A stretch of 64,000 nucleotides of DNA from Methylomonas rhizoryzae (GTDB lineage Bacteria; Pseudomonadota; Gammaproteobacteria; Methylococcales; Methylomonadaceae), in contig NZ_CP043929.1 in the NCBI RefSeq assembly GCF_008632455.1, positions 2,542,001 to 2,606,000 on the forward strand, in the 5' to 3' direction. This document shows, piece after piece, positions 46,088 to 55,955 of the stretch. Position numbers and translations under genes: made by a program. Position 1 is the stretch's first letter. The number at the start of each line of letters is the position of its first letter. The notes under the pieces are model-generated. The model was given only the letters and a program-made list of their open reading frames with translations, did not search any database and was not told where the DNA came from.

Positions 46088-46237
46088 ATCGGCAAACCTC
46101 TACTATGCGGCGGGTTGATGACTATGCTCGTGTTTGCCCCATAGTTTCAGAAACCGGCCGGGATAGTCAAATAACGTCAAAAGTCTGCTGACGCGGAAAG
46201 ACGGGTCGGCATCTTACCGGTTTTTCGTGGATGCTAC

Positions 46238-49200
46238 CTACCTCGCCGCTGCGGATTTATCACAGACCAATCCGCCCAATTGTCTTATCAACAGCACATA
46301 AGCCAACAAATTTGGCGGGCTGTTTTTCTTGTTTTCCAAATACAAGCTTTTGTATTTATCCACGGCCGCATTATCTACATGCCCGGCAAGAAATTGGCTA
46401 CAGGAACTTGCCGATGCTTTCACCATGTTGACCAACAATTGAGCGACAAAGTCTTGTATGTCGGCTTGCAAAGTATTGCAAATCGCTCGCACCCACTGAT
46501 CCCGCCTCGGCATCTGCGCCAGTTGACGTTCCAAATCTCGCGTGCCTAGTTGTTCGTCGATATCCGCGATGAGGATTTCTAAGGCATTGAAGGTTAAATC
46601 GGTTTTATTCGCCAGCGCAGTCATGAACATGAAATCGGCCATATGCCGCATCAACGCCGCCCGTTCCGCTAGCGGCCTAGAAACGCCGACACCGCAGTAG
46701 GCTTGACTGACGCTTTGCAATGGCTGTTGCGCGTGTTGGCGCAAATGCTGCCGATAACGCTCTAATTCTCGACGATAATGCACGATGGTATCGTTATCCG
46801 GCGTCAATGCCTGTTGGTGCGAAACCGCCCAGCGACAACAGCGGATTAAGGCTTGCTCCAACGTCAAAAGCATTTCGTATTGAATATCCGCAGCCGCCTG
46901 ATTGTTGGCGGCTTCGACTTCTTCGCGATAGTGCGGCGCGTCGAAAATCTGATCCAGAGCCAAGTAGCTCAACGCATAATTGAGCAAATTGCCGTTTTGA
47001 CTATCTTCCTGCACCAAAAAACTGCTGCCGGCTTGATTGATGATGCGGTTACTAATGACGGTTGCCTTGATTTGTGCGGCTAAGGGATGTTCGGAAAACC
47101 ACGCCTTAAAATTTACCGCTAGAGCGGGCGGGAAATAGTCCGCCAGGTATTGGTCATAACAGGCCGCCTGCAATAAATCGCCGTGCTCCTCCAATTGCTT
47201 GGTCAAATACATTTTCGCCGACGCCATCAGCACCGCCAACTCGGACCGGGTTAACGCATGATCGGAGCGGGTTTTGATTTCCTCGTCGGTAGGAAAGGCT
47301 TCCAACTCTCTGTCCAACAATCCGCAGGCCTCCAAGCGCGCGGCGACTTGCATGAACAAGGCCGGATTTTCGGCGCAACGACGCTGATCCAAAGATAAAC
47401 ACAAACTTTGCGCGATATTGTCGGCTATCACCGATTCGCAGACCGCTTCGGTGAGATCGGCAAACAATTGCCGATAGTCGGCAAGCAATCCTTTGCCGAC
47501 CAAACCGGAGAGCAAGATTTTTAAATTCACTTCGTGATCGGAAGTATCGACACCGGCCGAATTGTCCACCGCATCGGTGTTGATTCTGCCGCCGCGCAAG
47601 CCGTATTCCACCCGCGCCTTCGGCGTAAAGCCTAGGTTGGCGCCCTCGCCGACCACCAAAGCCCTTAAATCGCAAGCGTCTATCCTGACGTTGTCGTTAT
47701 TGCGGTCGCCGACCTGTTCGTGCTGTTCCGCAGCGGCTTTCACATAGGTGCCTATGCCGCCCAGCCACAACAATTCCACCGGTGCTTTTAACAAGGCCTG
47801 GATTAACGATTCGCCGTCGATAGCCTTGAACCGGATGCCCAACCATTTTCTGATTTGCGGGGAAAGTGAAATATCTTTGTCGGCTCGCAGATACACGCCG
47901 CCGCCCGCAGAAATCAGTTTTCGATCGTACTCGTCCCAACTGGAACCGGGCAACTCGAACAAACGCTTACGCTCGTTATAAGCCGCCTCGAGGTCTACCG
48001 GATCGGGGTCGAGGAAAATATGTTGTCCGCTGAACGCCGCCAGTAAGCGTATCTGCCGCGACAACAGCATACCGTTGCCGAACACGTCGCCGTCCATGCT
48101 GCCTATGCCGACGACCGTGAACGGTTCGGTTTGAATGTCTTTGCCGAGTTCCCGAAAATGCCGCTTGACGCATTCCCAAGCGCCGCGTGCGGTAATGCCC
48201 AAAGCTTTGTGATCGTAACCTTGCGAACCGCCGCTGGCGAAGGCATCGCCCAACCAGAAGCCGTACTCGTGCGCTACGCCATTGGCCATATCGGAAAACC
48301 GGGCCGTTCCCTTGTCGGCGGCCACCACCAAATAAGGGTCAGGATCGTCGTGAGCCACAATTTCGGCCGGACAAAGCACCTGCTCGCCGCAGAAGTTATC
48401 GGTCAAATCCAGCAAGCCGCGAATCAAGCGCAAATAAGCGGCTTTGCCGGCTGCAGCAACATTTTCGTACCTACGGCCGTTTTTCACCACAAACCCGCCT
48501 TTAGCGCCGGTCGGTATGATCAAGGCGTTTTTGCTGATCTGAGTTTGCATCAAATCCAGAATTTCGGTGCGAAAATCGTCTATCCGGTCCGACCAACGGA
48601 TGCCGCCGCGCGACACTTTGCCGCCGCGCAAATGTATGCCTTCCATGTCGCAGGCGTGCACATAGATTTCGTATTGGGGCCTGGGTGCCGGCATATCGAT
48701 AACGCCCAAGCTATCGATTTTGATCGCGACGAAATAGTCGTCGCTGTCTTTGCGCAGATGAAAATTACTTCTAACGCTTGCGTCGATCAAGTTAAAAAAG
48801 GTGCGCAAAATGCGGTCGTGGTGGATGCTGTCGACGGCCGCCATGTTTTCCAACAAGCCCAATCGTAGTGAAAACAAGGCCTGTTCTTCGCGCCGCGACG
48901 GCTCCTGCCAACTCGGTTCCGGTCGAAACCGGGCCTCGAAATAATCGAACAAGCTTTTAGCAACCCGTGGGTTTTCCAGCAAGGCCTGCTGGATAGTGGT
49001 AACGGAGCTGCGGTGATCCAATTGCAGAAGATAGTTGCGGTAGGCGCGCAACACGTCGCAGGCTTGCCAGCTCAAACCGCTTAAAAGAATCAACCGATTG
49101 AGCGGGTCATTCTCCAGACGGCCGGCGCAAATCCGTTGCAAAGCCGCCAGCAACAAGGATTTGATCCGGTAAAACGGCATACATCCCGAGCCGGCCGCTC

Positions 49201-49582
49201 TAACGATAAAACTCTTAAGCGTGACGCGCTGATCATTGACCGAAAAGCCGAATTGAATTTGATCCACTACCCGCAAATGCAAATTTTCCAATACCGGAAT
49301 GAATTCGTCCAAATAACGCTCTTGCAAGCAATAAAAATGCAAGCGATATTCGGGATGATATTTGTCCGGCCTAACCCAGCTAACCAACTGTTGCCCAGTG
49401 TTAAATGCCGCCTGCACATGCAAAATATCGTTTAGCGCAAATCGGGGAGAAATATACGCCTGGTACTCTACGACTAACTGATCAACGTAACTATTTTTCA
49501 AACCGGACCACTGTTTGGTACCTAGCGCTCTAACGGCAAACCGATCCAGATTATCCAACCATGCGTTATTCCGTGCTTGCAT
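46238..49582 (-). CDS. gdhB: NAD-specific glutamate dehydrogenase, large ~115 kDa class
   Basis: A 1114-residue enzyme that oxidatively deaminates glutamate to 2-oxoglutarate. The catalytic region (about 300-760) shows GGKVSRGGIRWSDRIDDFRT, NALIIPTGAKGGFVVK with the catalytic lysine area, VVAADKGTARFSDMAN, the Rossmann part FTVVGIGSMDGDVFGNGMLL and GGIGTYVKA. It lacks the ~500-residue N-terminal regulatory region of the 180 kDa class, and the start MQARNNAWLDNLDRFAVRAL looks complete, so it belongs to the shorter class rather than being truncated. The symbol is by analogy. The STAS/ATPase pair lies directly upstream on the same strand. Confidence 0.93.
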   Translation of the reverse strand: MQARNNAWLDNLDRFAVRALGTKQWSGLKNSYVDQLVVEYQAYISPRFALNDILHVQAAFNTGQQLVSWVRPDKYHPEYRLHFYCLQERYLDEFIPVLENLHLRVVDQIQFGFSVNDQRVTLKSFIVRAAGSGCMPFYRIKSLLLAALQRICAGRLENDPLNRLILLSGLSWQACDVLRAYRNYLLQLDHRSSVTTIQQALLENPRVAKSLFDYFEARFRPEPSWQEPSRREEQALFSLRLGLLENMAAVDSIHHDRILRTFFNLIDASVRSNFHLRKDSDDYFVAIKIDSLGVIDMPAPRPQYEIYVHACDMEGIHLRGGKVSRGGIRWSDRIDDFRTEILDLMQTQISKNALIIPTGAKGGFVVKNGRRYENVAAAGKAAYLRLIRGLLDLTDNFCGEQVLCPAEIVAHDDPDPYLVVAADKGTARFSDMANGVAHEYGFWLGDAFASGGSQGYDHKALGITARGAWECVKRHFRELGKDIQTEPFTVVGIGSMDGDVFGNGMLLSRQIRLLAAFSGQHIFLDPDPVDLEAAYNERKRLFELPGSSWDEYDRKLISAGGGVYLRADKDISLSPQIRKWLGIRFKAIDGESLIQALLKAPVELLWLGGIGTYVKAAAEQHEQVGDRNNDNVRIDACDLRALVVGEGANLGFTPKARVEYGLRGGRINTDAVDNSAGVDTSDHEVNLKILLSGLVGKGLLADYRQLFADLTEAVCESVIADNIAQSLCLSLDQRRCAENPALFMQVAARLEACGLLDRELEAFPTDEEIKTRSDHALTRSELAVLMASAKMYLTKQLEEHGDLLQAACYDQYLADYFPPALAVNFKAWFSEHPLAAQIKATVISNRIINQAGSSFLVQEDSQNGNLLNYALSYLALDQIFDAPHYREEVEAANNQAAADIQYEMLLTLEQALIRCCRWAVSHQQALTPDNDTIVHYRRELERYRQHLRQHAQQPLQSVSQAYCGVGVSRPLAERAALMRHMADFMFMTALANKTDLTFNALEILIADIDEQLGTRDLERQLAQMPRRDQWVRAICNTLQADIQDFVAQLLVNMVKASASSCSQFLAGHVDNAAVDKYKSLYLENKKNSPPNLLAYVLLIRQLGGLVCDKSAAAR

Positions 49583-49603
49583 ATTTATTTCTTGCTTAAT
49601 TAG

Positions 49604-50029
49604 TTAATTCAGATATTTTATAATTTCCAAAACATTTTGGTCGCCTACTCGGCTGTAGGTAACCGAATCCATAACCGAGCGAATAAAAAACAAACCCATT
49701 CCATTCTCTTTGGGATCCTCGAAATCCGGCTCAGGCACCTTGTTCAAGTCAAATCCTTGCCCGTGATCGAATACCTTGATATCCAATATGTTATCGTGCA
49801 AATGTATTCTGATCCGTACCGAATTCTCGTTGTGTTCGTCCTTGGCATGCTTAATCACGTTGGCCGTGGCTTCAGTCAATACCAGATTCAATTGATAGGC
49901 TAACGCATCTTTATCGCCTGAATAATTATCCAGTTCTTTGACTATGCGCTCGCCTATACTACCAATCAAATCCAGATATTTAGTATGCGTAGGTATTAAT
50001 ACGTCGACTTGTATTATTTCAGAGCACAT
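49604..50029 (-). CDS. RsbW-like anti-sigma/serine kinase ATPase
   Basis: A 141-residue GHKL-fold protein with the N-box LVLTEATANVIKHAKDE, the G1 box FDHGQGFDL and the G2-like GMGLFFIRSVMD. It is of the HATPase_c_2 type found in RsbW/SpoIIAB-like anti-sigma kinases. It starts 15 bases after the stop of the STAS-domain gene, its expected antagonist, so the two make a partner-switching pair. No PP2C phosphatase or sigma factor is adjacent. It is 21 bases upstream of the glutamate dehydrogenase gene and perhaps cotranscribed. Confidence 0.88.
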   Translation of the reverse strand: MCSEIIQVDVLIPTHTKYLDLIGSIGERIVKELDNYSGDKDALAYQLNLVLTEATANVIKHAKDEHNENSVRIRIHLHDNILDIKVFDHGQGFDLNKVPEPDFEDPKENGMGLFFIRSVMDSVTYSRVGDQNVLEIIKYLN

Positions 50030-50044
50030 AATTTTATACCCTGG

Positions 50045-50377
50045 CTATTCGTTGCTTACTTCACTGACGCCGGCATAAATTTCAAAAACCCGGTTCAAAC
50101 GGGTTAACTCGAACATGGAGCCGACTTGCTGTTGAATATTCGTCAAAACAAACCGTCCCGATCTAGCTATAGTATTTTTATGCCCGGACAATAAAGCGCC
50201 CAAGCCGGAACTATCGATAAACCGCACATGTTCCAATTGCACGATGATATTCTGCTCGCCCCGCTCTATAAGGCGTAAAATATAGTCTTTTAAATCCGCG
50301 GAATTATGCGCATCGATTCTTTCGTCCAATACGGTCAACACGTTAAAATCGTTTGATTTCGATAAATTCAAATTCAT
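50045..50377 (-). CDS. STAS-domain anti-sigma factor antagonist
   Basis: A 110-residue single STAS domain (NDFNVLTVLDERIDAHNSAD ...). The conserved phosphorylation loop is present as RFIDSSGLGALL, where the first or second serine is the target in SpoIIAA/RsbV proteins. It precedes the RsbW-like gene in the same operon. In such modules the unphosphorylated STAS protein binds the kinase and frees the regulated partner; here the final target is unknown. Confidence 0.9.
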   Translation of the reverse strand: MNLNLSKSNDFNVLTVLDERIDAHNSADLKDYILRLIERGEQNIIVQLEHVRFIDSSGLGALLSGHKNTIARSGRFVLTNIQQQVGSMFELTRLNRVFEIYAGVSEVSNE

Positions 50378-50406
50378 TTTTTATTATTAATCCCTATAGA
50401 GTTCAG

Positions 50407-50646
50407 TTATAAAAGCTTACACGCCAAGCGTAGCAGCTGTTCGTCTGCTTTTCGAATCTGGGGCAACCGCCGCGGCCGATAGTTCACCGGCCCGGCTACA
50501 ATTTTTACACCTGCATGCGCCCTCCCCCATTGCTTGAGCGACGGGTAAAACGCTTCATCGATCTTCTGCACAGGAGCGGCTCTACTGCCACGCGGACTTT
50601 CCTGAGGCCATACGGCGCAACGGGGTAAACTTGTTGCCGTAGTCAT
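50407..50646 (-). CDS. Possible small hypothetical protein
   Basis: A 79-residue basic frame (MTTATSLPRCAVWPQESPRG...) between ureC and the STAS gene. It has no motif or clear ribosome site. It could be real or chance. Confidence 0.25.
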   Translation of the reverse strand: MTTATSLPRCAVWPQESPRGSRAAPVQKIDEAFYPSLKQWGRAHAGVKIVAGPVNYRPRRLPQIRKADEQLLRLACKLL

Positions 50647-50674
50647 TTGATTGATCGGTCACGGCAAAATCTCA

Positions 50675-52374
<1,700 letters not shown>

Positions 52375-52378
<4 letters not shown>

Positions 52379-52692
52379 GCGTGTTTCTCCAATGCACCCA
52401 TTACTTCGCCGCGAAAGCCGTAGACTTTACGTTCGCCGGCAAACGCCACCAACTGCACCTCGCGCTGCTGACCCGGCTCGAAGCGCACCGCAGTACCGGC
52501 CGGAATATCCAGCCGAAAGCCCAAAGCTACGCTGCGGTCGAAATGCAAAGCCGGGTTGGTTTCGTAAAAATGATAATGCGAGCCGACCTGAATCGGCCGG
52601 TCGCCGCTATTGGCGACCAGGACTTTGACCGTGGCGCGGCCGGCGTTGAGTTCGATATCGCCGGCGGCGGGGAAGATTTCTCCGGGGATCAT
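52375..52692 (-). CDS. ureB: Urease beta subunit
   Basis: A 105-residue structural subunit beginning MIPGEIFPAAGDIELNAGR with the conserved NSGDRPIQVGSHYHFYE segment. It overlaps ureC by four bases. Unusually, about 350 bases containing a dispersed repeat separate it from ureA, where normal operons have only a few bases. Confidence 0.96.
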
Positions 52693-52765
52693 ATTGGGCT
52701 CCTTTTAATCGTTTTTCCGCGTGGGCTCGAAACTCGTGCCCACGCTACGTTTTGTAAATCGTTTT

Positions 52766-53027
52766 GTTAGCGGGAGGTTTTTCTCCCCTGATGCCGCGCC
52801 GAGCACCGAAGGTTTTGGACGGAATAGCCCGTTAGGGGCGATGCAGGGATGCATCGCGTTTTCGGAGGGCTAGGAAAGCCCTTCCGAAAACCCCGTTCAA
52901 AGCCTTTGGAGCGCAGGGACCAAGCGGCATGGGGTGGCCTTTCTTTTGGTGACTTTTCTTTGGCCAAACAAAGAAAAGTCACTCGGCTGTCGGGCCGAGC
53001 CCCGACTTCAAAATAGTTGTCACGCCA
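52766..53027. repeat. Dispersed repeat copy A between ureB and ureA
   Basis: A ~260-bp segment containing a palindrome of the type GACTTTTCTTTGGCCAAAC / AAAGAAAAGTC and the stretches CGGCTGTCGGGC, CCGAAAACCCCGTTCAAAG and GGTTTTTCTCCCC. The same blocks occur in the same order but inverted at 54695-55067. It has no coding capacity and looks like a non-autonomous mobile or REP-derived element. Confidence 0.8.
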
Positions 53028-53040
53028 GCGACACAAACAA

Positions 53041-53343
53041 TCAAACAATCGGCTCATGCACCGTCACCAACTTTGTCCCATCCGGAAACGTCGCCTCCAC
53101 CTGCACATCCGGAATCATTTCCGCCACGCCGTCCATCACATCGTCGCGGGTCAACAAGGTGCGCCCGTAACTCATCAACTCCGCCACGCTCTGGCCGTCG
53201 CGCGCGCCTTCCATGATTGCGGCGGAGATATAAGCCACCGCTTCCGGGTAGTTGAGTTTCAAGCCTCTGGCTTTGCGGCGCTCGGCGAGGAGGGCGGCAG
53301 TGAAGAGGAGGAGTTTGTCTTTTTCTCTGGGGGTTAGCTGCAT
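53041..53343 (-). CDS. ureA: Urease gamma subunit
   Basis: A 100-residue subunit starting MQLTPREKDKLLLFTAALLA with the conserved LNYPEAVAYISAAIMEGARD and GTKLVTVHEPI segments. It is intact and on the same strand as ureBC but separated from ureB by the repeat described above. A VapBC-like toxin-antitoxin module lies directly upstream, where ureD is often found. Confidence 0.96.
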   Translation of the reverse strand: MQLTPREKDKLLLFTAALLAERRKARGLKLNYPEAVAYISAAIMEGARDGQSVAELMSYGRTLLTRDDVMDGVAEMIPDVQVEATFPDGTKLVTVHEPIV

Positions 53344-53406
53344 GGTTTTGTGTTGTTAAAGTAGAGTTTTGTAAGCTGGCTAGGGATTAACGTATTAACG
53401 CCGAAT

Positions 53407-53799
53407 TTAATCGGAGCACCCAACCATATCGGTTTGCGCAAAATCGTTGCCTTTGAACAATAGAGGTTTGCCAAGCTGCTTGGCCAATGCGTAACTGCAG
53501 CAATCGCCGAAGTTTAGTTTGGCCGGATGCCGACCTTTGCCGAATTCGCGCCATGCCGATCTGGCCAGCGCGGCCTGTCCTCGATCGAATCCGACCACGT
53601 TAACCGCCAGTTCCGCGAGTAATTCGTCCAGTTTTTCCGCACCCGCCAGACCTTTTTTGTGTTCGATGACAATAGCCGTTTCCAACAAACTGACCGCGCT
53701 CAAATAGAGTTCTTCGGCATCAACGAGTTGGTTTAACAGTTGATCGGCATCTGCTTCCATCAGCAACACCGCGATCAAGGCGGATGAATCGACGACCAT
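53407..53799 (-). CDS. vapC: PIN-domain toxin (VapC-like)
   Basis: From the ATG at 53799, which overlaps the antitoxin stop by one base (TGATG), the product is 130 residues. The PIN nuclease acidic residues are in MVVDSSALIAVL, the ETAIVI region and LNFGDCCSYALAK with the invariant aspartate, then LLFKGNDFAQTD. VapC toxins cleave tRNA or rRNA. The frame is open further upstream, but PIN domains start at MVVDSSA. Confidence 0.92.
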   Translation of the reverse strand: MVVDSSALIAVLLMEADADQLLNQLVDAEELYLSAVSLLETAIVIEHKKGLAGAEKLDELLAELAVNVVGFDRGQAALARSAWREFGKGRHPAKLNFGDCCSYALAKQLGKPLLFKGNDFAQTDMVGCSD

Positions 53800-54059
53800 C
53801 AATCGTTGCCCCATAAACCGCTTTCGCTGCTTGCATAGCCCAAAATAGCGTCCGTTGAACTGGTATCCAGCGTCGGCAAGTCGGCGCAAGCTTTAGCGAT
53901 TCTTAGTAAGGTCCGCTTCTTGTTCTGTTTGTCTAAATTGCTCGTTTCAGCGGTGCCATCTACAGCAATCGCCTCAATCGGTATTTCGTCGTGTTCGGAA
54001 ATAATCGCCAATAAACGATCCACGTAAACGTCTTTAAGTTTGATCTGAATGGTTGTCAT
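53799..54059 (-). CDS. vapB: VapB-like antitoxin
   Basis: An 86-residue protein whose N-terminal region (MTTIQIKLKDVYVDRLLAII) may bind DNA and whose C-terminal tail (ILGYASSESGLWG) resembles toxin-wrapping tails of Rv0623/VapB-type antitoxins. It precedes and overlaps the PIN toxin, which identifies its role. It is divergent from the YefM-YoeB pair, with 116 bases between. Confidence 0.85.
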   Translation of the reverse strand: MTTIQIKLKDVYVDRLLAIISEHDEIPIEAIAVDGTAETSNLDKQNKKRTLLRIAKACADLPTLDTSSTDAILGYASSESGLWGND

Positions 54060-54146
54060 CGCTAATTGCTCTTATGCGGTGTAGGTTAGGCGCGGTTGAG
54101 CCTGTTTTCCAATTTGCACTCCCCAACCGTCGGGGGTTAAGCTATC

Positions 54147-54162
54147 GTACACTTTTTTGTAC
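54147..54162 (+). promoter_or_regulatory. Likely operator of the YefM-YoeB module
   Basis: The palindrome GTACACTTTTTTGTAC stands 14 bases before the yefM start. YefM-type repressors recognise TGTACA-like palindromes near their own promoter, so this is a likely autoregulation site. Confidence 0.6.
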
Positions 54163-54175
54163 AACAGGAGCATCA

Positions 54176-54427
54176 ATGGACGCCATCAGTTACAGCGCCG
54201 CTCGCGCCAATTTAGCCAAAACCATGGACAAGGTTTGCGCCGACCATGCCCCCATCATCATCACCCGCAAAAGCGAATCTCCGGTGGTGATGCTGTCTTT
54301 GGAAGATTTCCAAGCCATGGAGGAAACCGCCTACCTGCTGCGTTCGCCCGCCAACGCCCGCCGCTTGCTGGAATCCATCGCCGAGCTGGAATCCGGCCAA
54401 GGCGCGGAGCATGAGTTGATCGAGTGA
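54176..54427 (+). CDS. yefM: YefM/Phd-family antitoxin
   Basis: From the ATG at 54176, with AGGAG upstream, the product is 83 residues: MDAISYSAARANLAKTMDKV with the Phd/YefM DNA-binding fold, then ITRKSESPVVMLSLEDFQAM and a helical toxin-binding tail. The frame is open further left, but this start matches the family. It overlaps yoeB by four bases (GTGA). As is usual it should repress its own operon. Confidence 0.93.
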   Translation: MDAISYSAARANLAKTMDKVCADHAPIIITRKSESPVVMLSLEDFQAMEETAYLLRSPANARRLLESIAELESGQGAEHELIE

Positions 54428-54684
54428 AAATCAGGTTTTCCTCCGACGCCTGGGACAGCTACCTATACTGGCAAGCCACCGACAAGGCCATTCTTAAACG
54501 TATCAACCAATTGATCAAGGAAATCCAGCGCCAGCCGTTCGAGGGTATCGGCAAGCCGGAGCCTCTGAAACACGGCTTGTCCGGCTATTGGTCGCGGCGG
54601 ATTAACGACGAGCATCGGATCGTTTATAAGATTGCCGGGAATACGTTGTTGATTGCGCAGTTGCGGTTTCATTATGAGTATTGA
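54424..54684 (+). CDS. yoeB: YoeB-family mRNA interferase toxin
   Basis: An 86-residue RelE-fold toxin of the Txe/YoeB type with KIRFSSDAWDSYLYWQ, KPEPLKHGLSGYWSRRINDE and HRIVYKI, ending RFHYEY. The C-terminal histidine and tyrosine, the glutamate in KPEPL and the arginine in SRRIN correspond to catalytic positions of YoeB, which cuts mRNA in the ribosome. The start is a GTG. Confidence 0.95.
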   Translation: MKIRFSSDAWDSYLYWQATDKAILKRINQLIKEIQRQPFEGIGKPEPLKHGLSGYWSRRINDEHRIVYKIAGNTLLIAQLRFHYEY

Positions 54685-54694
54685 GTTTCGGTTG

Positions 54695-55067
54695 TGTCGC
54701 TGCCGCGACGGTTATTTTAATGTCGGTTTCACGAAATACATCCATGTGTTTCGCCCTGCGGGTGCTTCACATGCAAATCGGCTATCCTGCCGATTTGTCA
54801 GCCCGACAGCCGAGGTACTTTTCTTTGGACGGCCAAAGAAAAGTACCCAAAAGAAAGACCGCCCCATGCCGCTTTGATCCTTCGCTCCGAAGGGTTTGAA
54901 CGGGGTTTTCGAAAGGGCATCCCTGCATCGCCCCTGCGGGCTGCTCACTCGGAACATCCATGTACCTCGCCCTGCGGGTGCTGCGCATGCAAATCGGCTA
55001 TCCTGCCGATTTGTCCGTCCAAACCCTCCGGTGCTCGGCGCGGCAAAAGGGGAGAAAAACCATCCCG
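54695..55067. repeat. Dispersed repeat copy B, inverted relative to copy A
   Basis: It contains GTCGCTGCCGCGACGG, the palindrome TACTTTTCTTTGG...CCAAAGAAAAGTA, CCCCATGCCGCTTTGATCC and GGTGCTCGGCGCGGCA, which match the reverse complement of copy A. Copy B also has an internal duplication of ~60 bases: ATCCATGT...CGCCCTGCGGGTGCT and CATGCAAATCGGCTATCCTG occur at about 54737-54800 and 54955-55016. Confidence 0.8.
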
Positions 55068-55095
55068 GAATTTAAAGTTAGAAAATAAAACTTGG

Positions 55096-55129
55096 TAGGT
55101 CCGATTAGCGAAGCGTAATCGGACGAATG
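55096..55129. repeat. REP hairpin, left of intact RAYT
   Basis: TCCGATTA-GCGAAGCG-TAATCGGA is a perfect eight-base stem, preceded by GGTAGG and followed by CGAATGT, directly at the RAYT stop codon. Confidence 0.85.
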
Positions 55130-55660
55130 TTAATCATCCCCTTCCACCATCAAATCCAAATCTCCACCCCAATTACGCGAATAAACTCCCTTTTCCACAT
55201 ACCGATGGAAACTCGAATAAGACCACTCGACGGCTTTGGCGACATGCCCATGTTTAACCGGATTGATATGCACATAATCAATATGGCGTTCAAAGTCTGA
55301 TTCGTCGCGTATTGAATGTTCCCAGAAATGTCGCTGCCAGATTCCACGTTCGCCAGCCTTCTTTCGAACATTCGACCGATACTCGGTTTTTGGCAATGCA
55401 CGAGAAAATCCACTTTTGATTAATCGCCAGCGTTTACTGAAATCCGCATCACCCGGCGGTAACGTCCAAACCGCATGCATGTGTTCCGGTAATACCACCC
55501 AGACATCGATTTGAAAAGAGTAACGCTTACGCACCGCACGCACCGTGTCTCGCAATAAATCGATTTCCCGGATCAACAAATCGTTATTCTTTCTCGCCAA
55601 CAAATTCACCGTAAAAAACCATGTGCCACCCAGAATAAAAGCGCGTCGGTAATTGGGCAT
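55130..55660 (-). CDS. REP-associated tyrosine transposase (RAYT, TnpA_REP)
   Basis: A 176-residue intact HUH-type single-strand DNA transposase: MPNYRRAFILGGTWFFTVNL, then WVVLPEHMHAVWTLPPGDAD with the HMH metal motif, GERGIWQRHFWEHSIRDESD and YVHINPVKHGHV. The catalytic tyrosine is likely in the latter helix or SSFHRY region. RAYTs act on REP hairpins, and an inverted pair of REPs flanks this gene within 40-50 bases, giving a complete REPtron. The copy at 42.8-43.3 kb is a dead relative with a different REP sequence. Confidence 0.94.
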   Translation of the reverse strand: MPNYRRAFILGGTWFFTVNLLARKNNDLLIREIDLLRDTVRAVRKRYSFQIDVWVVLPEHMHAVWTLPPGDADFSKRWRLIKSGFSRALPKTEYRSNVRKKAGERGIWQRHFWEHSIRDESDFERHIDYVHINPVKHGHVAKAVEWSYSSFHRYVEKGVYSRNWGGDLDLMVEGDD

Positions 55661-55705
55661 GGTTTTTTAGTGTTTTAAGAGTTTGAGTGTTTGTTAGGTT
55701 TAAAC

Positions 55706-55741
55706 ATTCGTCCGATTACGCTTCGCTAATCGTACCTACGG
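55706..55741. repeat. REP hairpin, right of intact RAYT
   Basis: CATTCGTCCGATTACGCTTC then GCTAATCGTACCTACGG is the reverse complement of the left REP with one substitution. It overlaps the last codons of the small antitoxin-like gene. Confidence 0.85.
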
Positions 55742-55911
55742 TCCTTTTTAGCATCCTCGATATTTAAGGTTTCGCTGTCGTCGGCATTTATTAATTGCAC
55801 CAGAGCATAATTTTCCAAAACATTTTCAATCTTTTCGAAGGTGTCAATATCCAGTTGTACCGCGACTCTCTGGCTGTCTTCGTTAACGATATATTGCCTT
55901 TTAAATTCCAT
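55726..55911 (-). CDS. Orphan antitoxin-like protein
   Basis: From the ATG at 55911 (MEFKRQYIVNEDSQRVAVQL) about 61 residues; ten more codons are open upstream. The pattern of a short N-terminal strand, VAVQLDIDTFEKIENVLENY and an acidic tail resembles the small RelB/Phd-type antitoxins that precede RelE toxins. The toxin would be expected immediately downstream, where instead the REP and RAYT lie. The last codons run into the REP, so the C-terminus may be altered. Confidence 0.5.
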   Translation of the reverse strand: MEFKRQYIVNEDSQRVAVQLDIDTFEKIENVLENYALVQLINADDSETLNIEDAKKDRRYD

Positions 55912-55955
55912 AACCGTCTCCCGGGAAAGGTGAGTGGTCACGATACCTATCCACT

